This document shows positions 7,474 through 16,828 of a stretch of 57,197 nucleotides of DNA, piece after piece. Position 1 is the stretch's first letter. The number at the start of each line of letters is the position of its first letter. The stretch lies in the NCBI GenBank assembly GCA_047517485.1, contig JAKZSU010000050.1, positions 1 through 57,197 on the forward strand, given 5' to 3'. The position numbers were made by a program, and so were the translations under genes. Below the pieces are notes generated by a model, which saw only the letters and a program-made list of their open reading frames with translations, was not told the DNA's origin and searched no databases. The stretch comes from JAKZSU01 sp047517485. Lineage in GTDB: Bacteria; Pseudomonadota; Alphaproteobacteria; UBA7887.

Positions 7474-8658
7474 TTACCCAGGCAATCGCTCGACGACGAA
7501 GCTTTCATCGACGAACCATAACCCGCCATATTTCTGCAAAACGTCCCAGGTGGCCTGTAAATAGTCGTCGCCACGCAACGTCTCGGTCAGCTTTATATCC
7601 TCGATCTGAGCGACATAAACCGCGGCGTTCCATGCCGCCAGCAAAGTCGAGGTGCCGATATTGTTGCCGACTTCGCCCGGCAGGTGCTGCAGGTTGAAGC
7701 GAAACTCCGAGCGATGATCGGGATAGACGTGATAGCGGTAGGGGACCGGCGCGTCGGCCAATTCGGTCTCGAGCGATGCCATCAGATCATGCCGGGTGGC
7801 CTGGAACGGATCCTCGTCCGGCCAGATCGCGCGAATAATCTCGAGACCCGGGTCGCGCCCCGTCGACTGGATCGCGATCATCCGCCCACCCGGCGCGAGC
7901 GCGCGCACCAGCGGCGCCAACACGCGTTTGACCTTCAAATCCGCCGGCAGGCGCGCCTGGTAGGGCTGCGAGGCGACCACCAAATCATAGGCGAGGTCCG
8001 CCTGATGGGGCCGCGGGATCACCGATTCCAGCAGGAAACGGCGATCCTCGCGATAGATCACCAGCACCGAGGGCACGACATACAGTGGATTGCCGCTGGT
8101 CTCGCTGGTGCGCGTCCGCCAGCCCTCGGCGACCACCGGCTGGAGCGCGCGAATCTGCTCGTCGAACTCGTGACTCGATTGACCCTTGAGCGGGACCTCG
8201 TGCCAGTTGAGCGCGCTCACCTTGGCCGGACTCGGCGCCAGACCGGGCGCCTCGGTGTAGCGCATATTGGTGATCACCAGCACGGTCTCGGGATGCTCTA
8301 GAAAACGGTCGGCCATTTTTTCCAGGCCGAGGCGGACGTCTTCGAGACTGATTTCCTTGGCCACCGCGAGCAGCGGCACGGTGGGATGGCGCGCATGAAT
8401 CTGGCGCATCACCCGGGTCAGCACCGTGGCGTCGCCCATCCCGGCGTCGAACAGCCGCATCGCCGGCGGCGTCGGGGTGATTTGATCGAGTTCGAGACCA
8501 ACGCGATCGGCGACCACCCATTTCTCGCTGCAGGTGGTGACGAACAGGAGATATTTTTCGCGGTTGTCATAGAACCGGAACGGCTTGTCGTCGGATCGTT
8601 CGGGCGGCGGCGCCGGCGCGAAAGGAGAGGTTTCGACCTTATCGTTTCCCTGAACCAT
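7474..8658 (-). CDS. SAM-dependent methyltransferase-like protein
   Basis: 394 residues from the ATG at 8658; in-frame starts as far as 8781 exist, but their translation looks non-coding. After a proline-rich start, FRFYDNREKYLLFVTTCSEK leads to MRLFDAGMGDATVLTRVM, resembling motif I (DxGxGxG) of class I methyltransferases. A later ALAPGGRMIAIQSTGRDPG segment matches the post-motif region after strand 5. Substrate unknown. It converges with the MetF-like gene, with 98 bases between them and no clear terminator. A methyl-transfer link with that neighbour is speculation. Confidence 0.6.
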   Translation of the reverse strand: MVQGNDKVETSPFAPAPPPERSDDKPFRFYDNREKYLLFVTTCSEKWVVADRVGLELDQITPTPPAMRLFDAGMGDATVLTRVMRQIHARHPTVPLLAVAKEISLEDVRLGLEKMADRFLEHPETVLVITNMRYTEAPGLAPSPAKVSALNWHEVPLKGQSSHEFDEQIRALQPVVAEGWRTRTSETSGNPLYVVPSVLVIYREDRRFLLESVIPRPHQADLAYDLVVASQPYQARLPADLKVKRVLAPLVRALAPGGRMIAIQSTGRDPGLEIIRAIWPDEDPFQATRHDLMASLETELADAPVPYRYHVYPDHRSEFRFNLQHLPGEVGNNIGTSTLLAAWNAAVYVAQIEDIKLTETLRGDDYLQATWDVLQKYGGLWFVDESFVVERLPG

Positions 8659-8899
8659 AACTCTCGTCGCCTTTCGACTACCGTGCCGGTGTCTTTTGAT
8701 GCCACTGGCCATGACGATAGCAGGGTCGGCGGCGGGAACGCACGCCGATTCGCTCGATACCGGCCAGCACGGCGGGACCATCCGGTTTCCCGCTCGGCAA
8801 TTTTTTTGACCCGACCTAACCCATGTTAAGGGCGGCCAGCACCGGTCTGCCTATGTTCGCCGTGTTGAGTTTTCTCTCCACGCGAACCTCGCACCGACT

Positions 8900-8928
8900 A
8901 AAGCCCCGCCTCGCGCGGGGCTTTTTTT
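8900..8928 (+). terminator. Rho-independent terminator (possible leader attenuator or end of a small RNA)
   Basis: AAAGCCCCGC and GCGGGGCTTT form a GC-rich stem with a four-base loop, followed by seven T's in all. No plus-strand gene of normal size precedes it; the upstream 8659-8899 holds only the divergent promoter region of the methyltransferase-like gene. It therefore ends either a small RNA or a leader transcript of the membrane genes starting at 9063. I see no other feature in 8929-9062. Confidence 0.75.
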
Positions 8929-9062
8929 GCGTCCGGGCCGCCACCGGAGTAGTCTCTGTCGCGGCTACGGGCAGCGTCCGTGGCCGGGTCGGAGCGCTCG
9001 ACGTGAGCGGGGACAAATAAGAGCTAAGGGCCGAAATGGCCAAGTGAGAGGAGACCGCGTTA

Positions 9063-9158
9063 ATGAAGAATCCACTCGAATCGCTTCCCATGACCGTGCT
9101 CATGGGATTGGCCGTTACGGTGGTCATGATTCTTCTGGTCTCGGCAATCGGCGGCTGA
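9063..9158 (+). CDS. 31-residue single-pass membrane microprotein
   Basis: ATG at 9063 has AGGAG about 10 bases upstream and encodes MKNPLESLPM followed by one hydrophobic helix of about 18 residues ending SAIGG. It lies 29 bases before the PuuD-N-like membrane protein at 9188, which has its own GAGGAGGGG ribosome site. The two are probably cotranscribed, and the peptide could be a small subunit of that membrane protein. I know of no named family for it. Confidence 0.55.
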   Translation: MKNPLESLPMTVLMGLAVTVVMILLVSAIGG

Positions 9159-9187
9159 CGCCAGGTTAGCCCGAGAGGAGGGGAACT

Positions 9188-9694
9188 ATGGAACTCGATT
9201 ATCAATATTGGGCATTTTTCGTACGCTGGCTGCATGTCATCAGCGGCGTCATGTGGATCGGCCTACTGTGGTACTTGAATTTCGTCCAAGTGCCGACGAT
9301 GCCGAAAATTCCGGACGATCTTAAACCGGCGATAAGCAAACATATTGCGCCCGAGGTGCTGTTCTGGTTTCGCTGGTCGGCGATGGCCACGGTGATCACC
9401 GGACTCGTTCTGGCGTGGATCAACGGTTATCTCTTGCATGCCTTGGGGCTTGGCCTCGCCGACGACGTGATCAAGCACACGGCGATCGGCTTCGGCATGT
9501 GGATGGGACTGATCATGGCCTTCAACGTGTGGGTGATCATCTGGCCCAACCAGCAAATCGTGCTCGGACTGGTCGAGGCGGAAGCCGACGCCAAACCGCC
9601 AGCGGCGCGTAAAGCGCTGCTCGCCTCACGCACCAACACGATGCTGTCGATCCCGATGCTGTACGCGATGGTATCGGCACAGAATCTCTATTAA
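9188..9694 (+). CDS. Integral membrane protein of the urate oxidase N-terminal (PuuD-N) family
   Basis: 168 residues, four or more membrane helices. Conserved features include the opening YWAFFVRWLHVISGVMWIG, FWFRWSAMATVITG and HTAIGFGMWMG, as in the membrane half of urate hydroxylase PuuD (PF06181). PuuD also has a C-terminal cytochrome c domain, which is missing: the protein stops after MLYAMVSAQNLY. Histidines within helices (for example in RWLHVISG) could bind haem b. No purine degradation gene is nearby, so a urate role is not supported. A terminator follows directly. Confidence 0.75.
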   Translation: MELDYQYWAFFVRWLHVISGVMWIGLLWYLNFVQVPTMPKIPDDLKPAISKHIAPEVLFWFRWSAMATVITGLVLAWINGYLLHALGLGLADDVIKHTAIGFGMWMGLIMAFNVWVIIWPNQQIVLGLVEAEADAKPPAARKALLASRTNTMLSIPMLYAMVSAQNLY

Positions 9695-9717
9695 CCGACG
9701 AGACACGTGATTAAAGA

Positions 9718-9753
9718 GCCGGCTCGGGGGATCACCCTCCGGGCCGGTTTCTT
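9718..9753 (+). terminator. Rho-independent terminator after 9188-9694
   Basis: GCCGGCTCGGGGG pairs with CCCTCCGGGCCGG around an ATCA loop, followed by TTTCTTT. It lies 23 bases after the stop of the PuuD-N-like gene and abuts the stop of the convergent gene at 9753, so it may serve both. Confidence 0.75.
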
Positions 9754-10166
9754 TATCGACTTCTCTTTTCCGGATCGAAGTTTTCGCAGATCGGCTCGAT
9801 GACCGCCACCGCCTCGTCGTCGATACAGCGGTAGTGGATCTCGCAGCGAATCGTGATCAGATCCTGGTGACCGGTCTCGATCGCGGTGCCATCGACCGAA
9901 CACGCCTCGGCGGTTTCCTCGACGACGATGCCCCAGACTTCTTCACGCAGGGCGACGCCGGGCTCGACCCGGGCGGTTCGCAAGACACGCATCGCCGATT
10001 TCCAAGACTTGGCACAGCCGGCGGGGGGATCGAGTTCGGCATGGGCGCGTACGACGTCGCCGAGCAACGGCGCGGCGTCGCGAATGACGTCGCAACTCTG
10101 TCCGGCGCCGGCGGCACCCGCGAACAAGACCATCGCAGCTAGGCACGCGGCAAGCCGTCGTCCCAT
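9753..10166 (-). CDS. Exported cysteine-containing hypothetical protein
   Basis: 137 residues from the ATG at 10166, with GGAGGA 4-5 bases upstream. A signal peptide ends around GAAGAGQSC. The mature part has about six cysteines (QSCDV, GCAKS, EACSV, IRCEIHYRCID, PICENF), suggesting disulfides in the periplasm. No family recognised. It stands alone, convergent with the membrane gene on its left and divergent from the DUF3179 gene on its right. Confidence 0.6.
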   Translation of the reverse strand: MGRRLAACLAAMVLFAGAAGAGQSCDVIRDAAPLLGDVVRAHAELDPPAGCAKSWKSAMRVLRTARVEPGVALREEVWGIVVEETAEACSVDGTAIETGHQDLITIRCEIHYRCIDDEAVAVIEPICENFDPEKRSR

Positions 10167-10210
10167 CAAATCCTCCAGGAGAAAATCTCAGAATGCATCG
10201 GCGCGCACTC

Positions 10211-10244
10211 TAAAGTCCTTCCGAGTCGATTGAAATCGGTTTGA
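10211..10244. repeat. Probable solo arm of the palindromic repeat
   Basis: 34 bases from TAAAG to ATCGGTTTGA align without gaps to the arm of repeat copy B, agreeing at roughly two thirds of positions including the last 11. No matching right arm or interior follows, so this would be a degraded fragment. The remainder of 10167-10351 shows nothing else. Confidence 0.35.
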
Positions 10245-10351
10245 GCGCGATCACGCGCGGTCACGATTGACGGCGTGGCGCAGCGGACGCTTGCAGGCGA
10301 CGGCCGCGACCGCCACAGTTCTCGGTATCGTTACCGAGTACGGGTATCGCA

Positions 10352-11335
<984 letters not shown>

Positions 11336-11363
11336 GGCGTCGCGATTTTCGAAGGGGTCCCCC

Positions 11364-11750
11364 TCACTCGTCATCATAGCGTGCGATTTCCACCAGGTTT
11401 TCGTCGGGGTCGCGGAAATAGACCGAGGTCATCGCGCCGCGGGCGCCGGTCTGCGGCATGGGGCCGAGTTCGATTTCGACGAGGAACTCGCCCAGGGTCG
11501 CCAGCACGTCGTCGATTGGCGTGTCGGTGACGAAGCAGACATCCGCCGTCCCCGGGCCCGCGGCGCGCGCGTTGGGGGTGATTTCGTTGCCGGCTTGGTG
11601 CAGATTGATCTTCTGATTGCCGAAGGTGAGCGCGCGACGATCGTCGCCGAAGGTCGCGATCTCCATGCCGAGAATGCGGCGATAGAAGTCGCACGTCCGC
11701 TCCATATCGCGGACGGTGAAGACGATATGGTCGAGCCCGGTGATGTTCAT
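11364..11750 (-). CDS. VOC (glyoxalase/dioxygenase superfamily) protein
   Basis: 128 residues, one VOC domain of two beta-alpha-beta-beta-beta modules. It begins ITGLDHIVFTVRDMERTCDF, where the His is a typical metal ligand, and ends SVYFRDPDENLVEIARY, where the Glu is the other typical ligand. Such proteins act as lyases, isomerases or dioxygenases, or bind small toxic molecules; the substrate cannot be inferred. It is divergent from the ABC operon starting at 11811. Confidence 0.85.
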   Translation of the reverse strand: MNITGLDHIVFTVRDMERTCDFYRRILGMEIATFGDDRRALTFGNQKINLHQAGNEITPNARAAGPGTADVCFVTDTPIDDVLATLGEFLVEIELGPMPQTGARGAMTSVYFRDPDENLVEIARYDDE

Positions 11751-11810
11751 TGCGACGTCGCTCCCCTATGAGTGCCGCTATCAATGGCGCTTTTGCGCTA
11801 AACTTCCAAG

Positions 11811-12560
11811 ATGTTCGAGCTGTTAAACGTTCGCCGCGGGTTTGACGGCACCGCTTTGTTCGACGCGTTCGACCTGAGCATCGAGAGCGGGCGGACCACG
11901 GTGCTGATCGGGCCGTCGGGCTGCGGCAAGTCGACGCTTCTCCGCCTGCTGCTCGGCCTGCTCCGGCCCGAGGCGGGCACCGTCAGTTTTTCCGGCGCGG
12001 TGTTGACGCCGGAGACGATCCTGAGCGCGCGGCGGCGGATGGGTTATGTGATTCAGGGCGGCGGGCTATTTCCCCATCTGACCGCGCGCGAGAATGTGAC
12101 GGTGATGGCGCGTCATTTGGGCCAAACCACCGGCGCGATCGCCGCGCGGGTCGACGAGTTGGTGGCGCTGACGCAATTTCCCGCCGACGCGCTCGACCGC
12201 TATCCGCTGCAGATCTCCGGCGGCCAACGCCAGCGGGTGGCGGTGATGCGCGCGCTGATGCTCGATCCCGACGTCCTGCTGCTCGACGAGCCGTTCGGCG
12301 CGCTCGATCCGATGGTGCGCCACCGCCTGCAAACCGAGTTGCGCGAGATTTTTCGCGCTCTCGGCAAAACGGTGGTGATGGTCACCCACGACCTCGCCGA
12401 GGCGGGCACGTTCGCCGATCGCATCGTCCTGCTGCGCGACGGGCGGATCGTCCAAGCCGGCACCCTCGCCGACTTGAGCGAGCGCCCGGCCGAGCCCTTC
12501 GTCGCCGACTTCGTCGCGGCGCAAAAGAGCCTGGCCGAGGGATTGGCGGCGATGCCATGA
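11811..12560 (+). CDS. ABC transporter ATP-binding protein, glycine betaine/osmoprotectant type
   Basis: 249 residues. Walker A is GPSGCGKST, the signature is ISGGQRQRVAV, Walker B is VLLLDEPFGALDP and the switch His lies in MVTHDLAEA. It powers the fused binding-permease protein encoded directly downstream, with which it overlaps by 4 bases (ATGA). The partner identifies the system as the OsmVWXF/OpuC class for quaternary amines. It lacks the C-terminal CBS domains that ProV/OpuA ATPases use for osmosensing, so transport may be driven by nutrition rather than osmotic stress. Confidence 0.85.
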   Translation: MFELLNVRRGFDGTALFDAFDLSIESGRTTVLIGPSGCGKSTLLRLLLGLLRPEAGTVSFSGAVLTPETILSARRRMGYVIQGGGLFPHLTARENVTVMARHLGQTTGAIAARVDELVALTQFPADALDRYPLQISGGQRQRVAVMRALMLDPDVLLLDEPFGALDPMVRHRLQTELREIFRALGKTVVMVTHDLAEAGTFADRIVLLRDGRIVQAGTLADLSERPAEPFVADFVAAQKSLAEGLAAMP

Positions 12561-14062
12561 GGATTGCCGGCGTAGCTTTGTCTTTATTGATGCTCGTCGC
12601 GCCAGCGACCGCAGAGTCCAGCGAAACCGTGACCGTGGGCTCGAAAGGCTTTACTGAATCGGTGGTGCTCGGCGAAATCCTCGGCCATCTCGCTAAACAA
12701 ACCGGCGCGACGGTCGCGCATCGCGCCGGGCTCGGCGGCACACGGGTGCTGTGGAGCGCGCTGCTCGCCGGCGAGATCGACCTCTATCCGGATTATACCG
12801 GCACCATCACCCACGAAATTTTAGCCAATGAAGGCGGCCCGGGCCTGGCCGACGAGGCGGCGATCAAATCAGCGCTCGCCGCGCACGGCGTCGGCATGAC
12901 GGCGTCGCTCGGGTTCAACAACACCTACGCGATGGGGATGCGCACGCAACGCGCGGCGGCGCTGGGGATCACGACTATCTCGGATTTGCGCGCCCATCCC
13001 GACCTGGCGTTCGGCTTTTCCAACGAGTTCATCGATCGCGGCGACGGCTGGCGGAGCCTGCGCGACCGCTATGGGCTGCCACAGACCGACGTCACCGGGC
13101 TCGACCACGACCTCGCCTATCGCGGGCTCGAGGCCGGCGATATCGACCTTATCGATTTGTACACGACCGATGCCGAGATCGCCTATTACGGGCTGGCGAC
13201 CCTGGCCGACGATCTCGGGCATTTTCCGATCTACAACGCGGTGATTCTCTATCGCTTAGACTTGGCGGAGCGCGCACCGGCGGTGGTTCGCGCCATCGCC
13301 CGGCTCGAAGGCCTGATCGACGAAACGGCGATGGCGGGGCTAAACGCGCGGGTCAAGATCGACGGCGAGAGCGAGACCGTCGTCGCCGCCGATTTCGTAT
13401 CCCAATCGCTGGGCGTGGTCGCCGAGACCCACGAACAAAGACTGATCGAGCGCTTGTGGCGGACCACCCTCGATCATCTGACCTTGGTGGCAATCTCGCT
13501 CGGCGCGGCGATCGTCGTCGCGCTGCCGCTCGGTATTCTCGCGGCACGGCGCGCCCGGCTCGGCCAGATCGTCTTGGGCGTCACCGCGGTAGTGCAGACC
13601 ATCCCGTCGCTGGCGCTGTTCGTGTTTATGATCCCGCTGCTCGGCATCGGCGGGCCGCCGGCGATCGCCGCGCTGTTCCTCTACAGCCTGCTGCCGATCG
13701 TCCGCAACACCCACGCCGGGCTGACCGGAATCGCCGCCGATATCATCGAGTCCGCCGACGCGGTGGGCCTCGATCGGGCCGCGCGGTTGCGCCTCATCGA
13801 GCTGCCGCTGGCCGCGCCGGCAATCCTCGCCGGGATCAAGACCGCGGCGGTGATCAATGTCGGCACCGCGACCCTGGGCGCGCTGATCGGCGCCGGGGGC
13901 TATGGACAGCCGATCCTCACCGGTATCCGCCTCGACGATGTCGGGCTGATCCTCGAAGGGGCGATCCCGGCGGCGTTGCTGGCGTTGGCGGTGCAGGGCC
14001 TGTTCGAACTCGTCGAACGCGGCATCGTTCCCGCCGGCTTGCGGGCGGGCGGTGAAAATTGA
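12557..14062 (+). CDS. Fused substrate-binding and permease protein, glycine betaine/choline type
   Basis: 501 residues. A signal peptide (about 1-20) leads to an OpuAC/OsmF-like binding domain (about 22-285) with VTVGSKGFTESVVLGEILG, LYPDYTGTI and FPIYNAVILY. From about residue 300 comes a permease domain with five or six helices and the EAA-like loop IIESADAVGLDRAARLRLIELP. The order is binding domain first, permease second, the reverse of the common permease-binding fusions of this class. The ATPase gene overlaps upstream. Exact ligand not determinable. Confidence 0.85.
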   Translation: MRIAGVALSLLMLVAPATAESSETVTVGSKGFTESVVLGEILGHLAKQTGATVAHRAGLGGTRVLWSALLAGEIDLYPDYTGTITHEILANEGGPGLADEAAIKSALAAHGVGMTASLGFNNTYAMGMRTQRAAALGITTISDLRAHPDLAFGFSNEFIDRGDGWRSLRDRYGLPQTDVTGLDHDLAYRGLEAGDIDLIDLYTTDAEIAYYGLATLADDLGHFPIYNAVILYRLDLAERAPAVVRAIARLEGLIDETAMAGLNARVKIDGESETVVAADFVSQSLGVVAETHEQRLIERLWRTTLDHLTLVAISLGAAIVVALPLGILAARRARLGQIVLGVTAVVQTIPSLALFVFMIPLLGIGGPPAIAALFLYSLLPIVRNTHAGLTGIAADIIESADAVGLDRAARLRLIELPLAAPAILAGIKTAAVINVGTATLGALIGAGGYGQPILTGIRLDDVGLILEGAIPAALLALAVQGLFELVERGIVPAGLRAGGEN

Positions 14063-14116
14063 CGTGGCCACCGATTTGACCATGATAGGCGCGGCAAATT
14101 TACGGAGAATGAGACG

Positions 14117-15115
14117 ATGACCGCGATTACCCGCCGCCGTGCGTTGGCGATCTTCGGTGCCGCCGCCGGCGTTGCCGCCATCCCGGTGCTGGCCGGCCGC
14201 GCGGCGCGCACCGCCCAGCTGCACGAATGGCAGGGCATCGCGCTCGGCGCCCCGGCGCGGATTAGCCTGGCGCACCCGGACGGCACGGAGGCGCAACGGC
14301 TGTTCGCGCTGTGCGCCGCCGAGATCGAGCGCCTGGAGGGCGAGTTCAGCCTGCACCGCGACGACAGCGCGTTGAGCATCCTAAACCGCGATGGCGTTCT
14401 CGATAATCCGAGCGCCGACATGGTGCGCTTGCTCAGCGAGACCGCGCGCTTCGCGGCGCTCACCGACGGCGCCTTCGACGTCACCGTGCAGCCGCTGTGG
14501 CGGCTCTACGCGGGGCATTTCTCGCAATTCCCTGGTGATCAAGCAGGTCCCGCCCAGGCCGACATCGACGCCGCGCGGGCGTTGGTCGACTATCGCCAAA
14601 TGACCATCGCCGCCGATCGTATCGGCTTCGCGACCCCGGGCATGGCGGTGACGCTCAACGGCATCGCCCAAGGCTATGTCACCGACCGCATCGCCGACAT
14701 CCTGCGCGCCAACGGCATCGTCAACGTCCTCGTCGATCTCGGCGAAACCATGGGCGTCGGCGAGCACCCGGACGCCCGCCCGTGGGCGATCGGCCTCACC
14801 GATCCGTTCAACCCGGCAACGTACGACACGGTGATCGAGCTCAGCGACCGCGCGGTCGCCACCTCGGGCGGCTACGGCACCCGCTTCAGCGCCGACGGCC
14901 GCCACCACCACCTGTTCGACCCGCGCCTCGGCGCCAGCGCCAACGCCCACGCCTCGGCCAGCGTGCTCGCGCCGAACGCGACGACGGCGGATGCGCTATC
15001 GACGGCGCTGTTCGTCGCGCCGACGGAAATGGCGGAACGCGTGGTGGCGGCGATGCCCGAAGTCGAGGTGTATCTGACGGCAACGGACGGGTCTAAGCGG
15101 CATATCGTGGGGTAA
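14117..15115 (+). CDS. apbE: FAD:protein FMN transferase (ApbE)
   Basis: 332 residues with a Tat-like signal (TRRRALAIFGAAAGV) for export in folded form. ApbE moves FMN from FAD onto a threonine of target flavoproteins such as NqrB/RnfG-type or NosR-like proteins. Family features: FSLHRDDSALSILNR, GAFDVTVQPLW, the flavin-binding segment MAVTLNGIAQGYVTDRIA, and VLVDLGETMGVG. The magnesium site lies in ANAHASASVLAPNATTADALS. Ribosome site GGAGAATGAG precedes the ATG. No obvious target is in the window. It follows the ABC operon by 54 bases. Confidence 0.9.
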   Translation: MTAITRRRALAIFGAAAGVAAIPVLAGRAARTAQLHEWQGIALGAPARISLAHPDGTEAQRLFALCAAEIERLEGEFSLHRDDSALSILNRDGVLDNPSADMVRLLSETARFAALTDGAFDVTVQPLWRLYAGHFSQFPGDQAGPAQADIDAARALVDYRQMTIAADRIGFATPGMAVTLNGIAQGYVTDRIADILRANGIVNVLVDLGETMGVGEHPDARPWAIGLTDPFNPATYDTVIELSDRAVATSGGYGTRFSADGRHHHLFDPRLGASANAHASASVLAPNATTADALSTALFVAPTEMAERVVAAMPEVEVYLTATDGSKRHIVG

Positions 15116-15121
15116 ACCCAG

Positions 15122-15562
15122 TCAACCACCGCCCATGCGTAACCTCGCCGGCGTCCAGATTTTGCGTCGGCGTTGGCGTTTGGTGGCTTCGTTTTCACCG
15201 TCCAAATCGACCGGGCTTGGCTGGGGAAACCGGTCGCGGTCGTCCAGTACATTGACCATTACGTTGGCGTAGGCGGCGTCGCCGTCGTGCATGGTGGCGG
15301 AGACATAGACGCCGCATTTTCTGCACAGCAAAAATTCCGTCGCGCCGAGGCCGAAGCGGTAGCGTTCGAGTTGGTCTTGGTCGTGCACGGTGATCTCGAG
15401 GACGCCGGACGGGTCGGATACGGCGCGGGCGTCGTGCTTGCGGCAGAACGAGCATTGACACGCCCGCACCACCGCCTTTTCCGCCGCCACCGTCGTGCTG
15501 TAGTCGACTTCGAGGGCGCCGCAATGGCAGCCGCCGTGGAAGTGATGCATCGCGCCGGTCAA
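15122..15562 (-). CDS. GFA (Mss4-like zinc) family protein
   Basis: 146 residues if it starts at the TTG at 15562, which overlaps the coq7 stop and has GGAG upstream; the ATG at 15550 is the alternative and gives a more typical N-terminus. Zinc-binding cysteines are in GGCHCGALEV, ACQCSFCRKH and LLCRKCGVYV, as in the glutathione-dependent formaldehyde-activating (GFA) family. Most such proteins are not proven formaldehyde enzymes. Last gene of dsbB-coq7-GFA; its stop faces apbE only 6 bases away. Confidence 0.8.
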   Translation of the reverse strand: MTGAMHHFHGGCHCGALEVDYSTTVAAEKAVVRACQCSFCRKHDARAVSDPSGVLEITVHDQDQLERYRFGLGATEFLLCRKCGVYVSATMHDGDAAYANVMVNVLDDRDRFPQPSPVDLDGENEATKRQRRRKIWTPARLRMGGG

Positions 15563-16113
15563 ACCCGCTCCGACAACCAGATTGCCAGTCTGGTTCCCGC
15601 CTTGATCGCGCCGGTGAGCACCGGGTAGGCCGGCGCGGCCTCGGCGCCTTGGACGAGCGCGGTGTCGCGGTGGGCGATTTCGTCTTGGCGGATCTCTTCG
15701 ATGGTGGCCTTGAGCTCGGCTTCGTCGTCACCGAGGGTCGCGGTTTGGCGCCGATAGTGGGCGTCGATGACCTCCTCGACCGCGACGGTACACGCCATCG
15801 CGGTTTTCGGCCCGGCGATCGCGGTGGCGGCGCCGAGGGCGAAGCCGGCGACATGCCAGAAGGGCGTCAGCGCGGTGGGACGGACGTGGCGTTCGACGAG
15901 CAAACGATCGAAAGTCTCCAGGTGGGCGCGTTCCTGCGCCGCCATTTCGCGGATGACCGCGCCGCTCTGCGTCGCGCCGAGGACCGCGAGTTGGCCATCG
16001 TAAATCCGCGCCGCGCCGTATTCGCCGGCGTGATCGACGCGGAGCGCGCGGGCGATCTTTTGTTCCTGGGTAAGATCGCCGGGCAAGCGGTTGTCGCCGG
16101 TGCGCTTGGTCAT
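15559..16113 (-). CDS. coq7: 2-polyprenyl-3-methyl-6-methoxy-1,4-benzoquinone hydroxylase (Coq7)
   Basis: 184 residues from the ATG at 16113, which overlaps the dsbB stop (ATGA). Di-iron monooxygenase for the penultimate ring hydroxylation of ubiquinone biosynthesis. Iron-binding ExxH pairs are visible: RVDHAGEYGA, AAQERAHLE, VEEVIDAHY and IRQDEIAHRD. Length is normal for alphaproteobacterial Coq7. An open frame extends further upstream, but that part is dsbB read in another frame. It shows that the host makes ubiquinone. Confidence 0.92.
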   Translation of the reverse strand: MTKRTGDNRLPGDLTQEQKIARALRVDHAGEYGAARIYDGQLAVLGATQSGAVIREMAAQERAHLETFDRLLVERHVRPTALTPFWHVAGFALGAATAIAGPKTAMACTVAVEEVIDAHYRRQTATLGDDEAELKATIEEIRQDEIAHRDTALVQGAEAAPAYPVLTGAIKAGTRLAIWLSERV

Positions 16114-16643
16114 GCGCGCCGCCACCGGGTAATAGTCATCATCGAGGCCGCCGCCAGGGCAATCGCGAAAAGGCCGTTCCAGCCGGCCATCGAAATCCCC
16201 GCCATCGACCACGCGACCTCGTCGCAGCGCACCGCCGGCGCGTTGAGGATCGCCTCGTGCATCGCCTCGATACTCGAGGTGTCGATCGCATCGCCGACGC
16301 ACGAATCGGTGCCGGTCCACCAGCCCAATTCGACCCCGACGTGGAATCCGGCGATACCGGCATCGACGAGGAACGCCAGCGCGCACGCGGCGGCCAACAA
16401 CAGCGCCACTTTCGAAACCGGGCCGCCGTCGCGCGCGGCCACCACGCCGAGCAGTCCGAGGACGATCACCACCGCGTACGGGATGCGCTGATAAATGCAC
16501 AGCACGCAGGGATAAAGCTCGCCGGCATATTGGAAAGTGAAGGCGGCGCCGAGCATGGCGGCGCTCAAGCCCGCGGCGAGAAGAAAATAGCGCTGCGGCG
16601 TGAGCCCGGTCGGGGCAAGGTGATCGGCGTTCGAGACGGTCAT
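16110..16643 (-). CDS. dsbB: Disulfide bond formation protein DsbB
   Basis: 177 residues, four membrane helices. The quinone-proximal cysteine pair is in YPCVLCIYQRIPY and the second periplasmic pair is Cys in TDSCVGD and AVRCDEVAW. DsbB reoxidises the thiol oxidase DsbA and passes electrons to ubiquinone, in keeping with coq7 overlapping downstream. Disulfides formed this way would be needed by the exported cysteine-containing proteins of this window. No dsbA is seen here. Confidence 0.9.
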   Translation of the reverse strand: MTVSNADHLAPTGLTPQRYFLLAAGLSAAMLGAAFTFQYAGELYPCVLCIYQRIPYAVVIVLGLLGVVAARDGGPVSKVALLLAAACALAFLVDAGIAGFHVGVELGWWTGTDSCVGDAIDTSSIEAMHEAILNAPAVRCDEVAWSMAGISMAGWNGLFAIALAAASMMTITRWRRA

Positions 16644-16732
16644 GTTAGCGGCGTTTTACCACAGGACGCGGCGATTCCGTCAATTTCCGATGCCGGAAAT
16701 CACCCGCATTAAGCGCGTTTCCGCGGCTAATT

Positions 16733-16761
16733 TTGCGAAACGCCATGCCAATCCCTATATA
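16733..16761 (+). promoter_or_regulatory. Predicted sigma-70 promoter of the coiled-coil/AAA+ directon
   Basis: TTGCGA (-35) and TATATA (-10) with a 17-base spacer stand 67 bases before the ATG at 16829. This is one of the better matches to a housekeeping promoter in the window and heads the 16829-23471 gene set. Confidence 0.45.
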
Positions 16762-16828
16762 TTGGGCGCAAGCGTGGAGTCTCCGGTTGGAAACCACCCG
16801 ATCGGAGCGAAGTCCGAGGGGGTAACAC

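Noticed and set aside
8823..9020. 65-codon frame across the orphan terminator
   Set aside because: It reads through the terminator stem and T-tract; at most its first part is a leader peptide.
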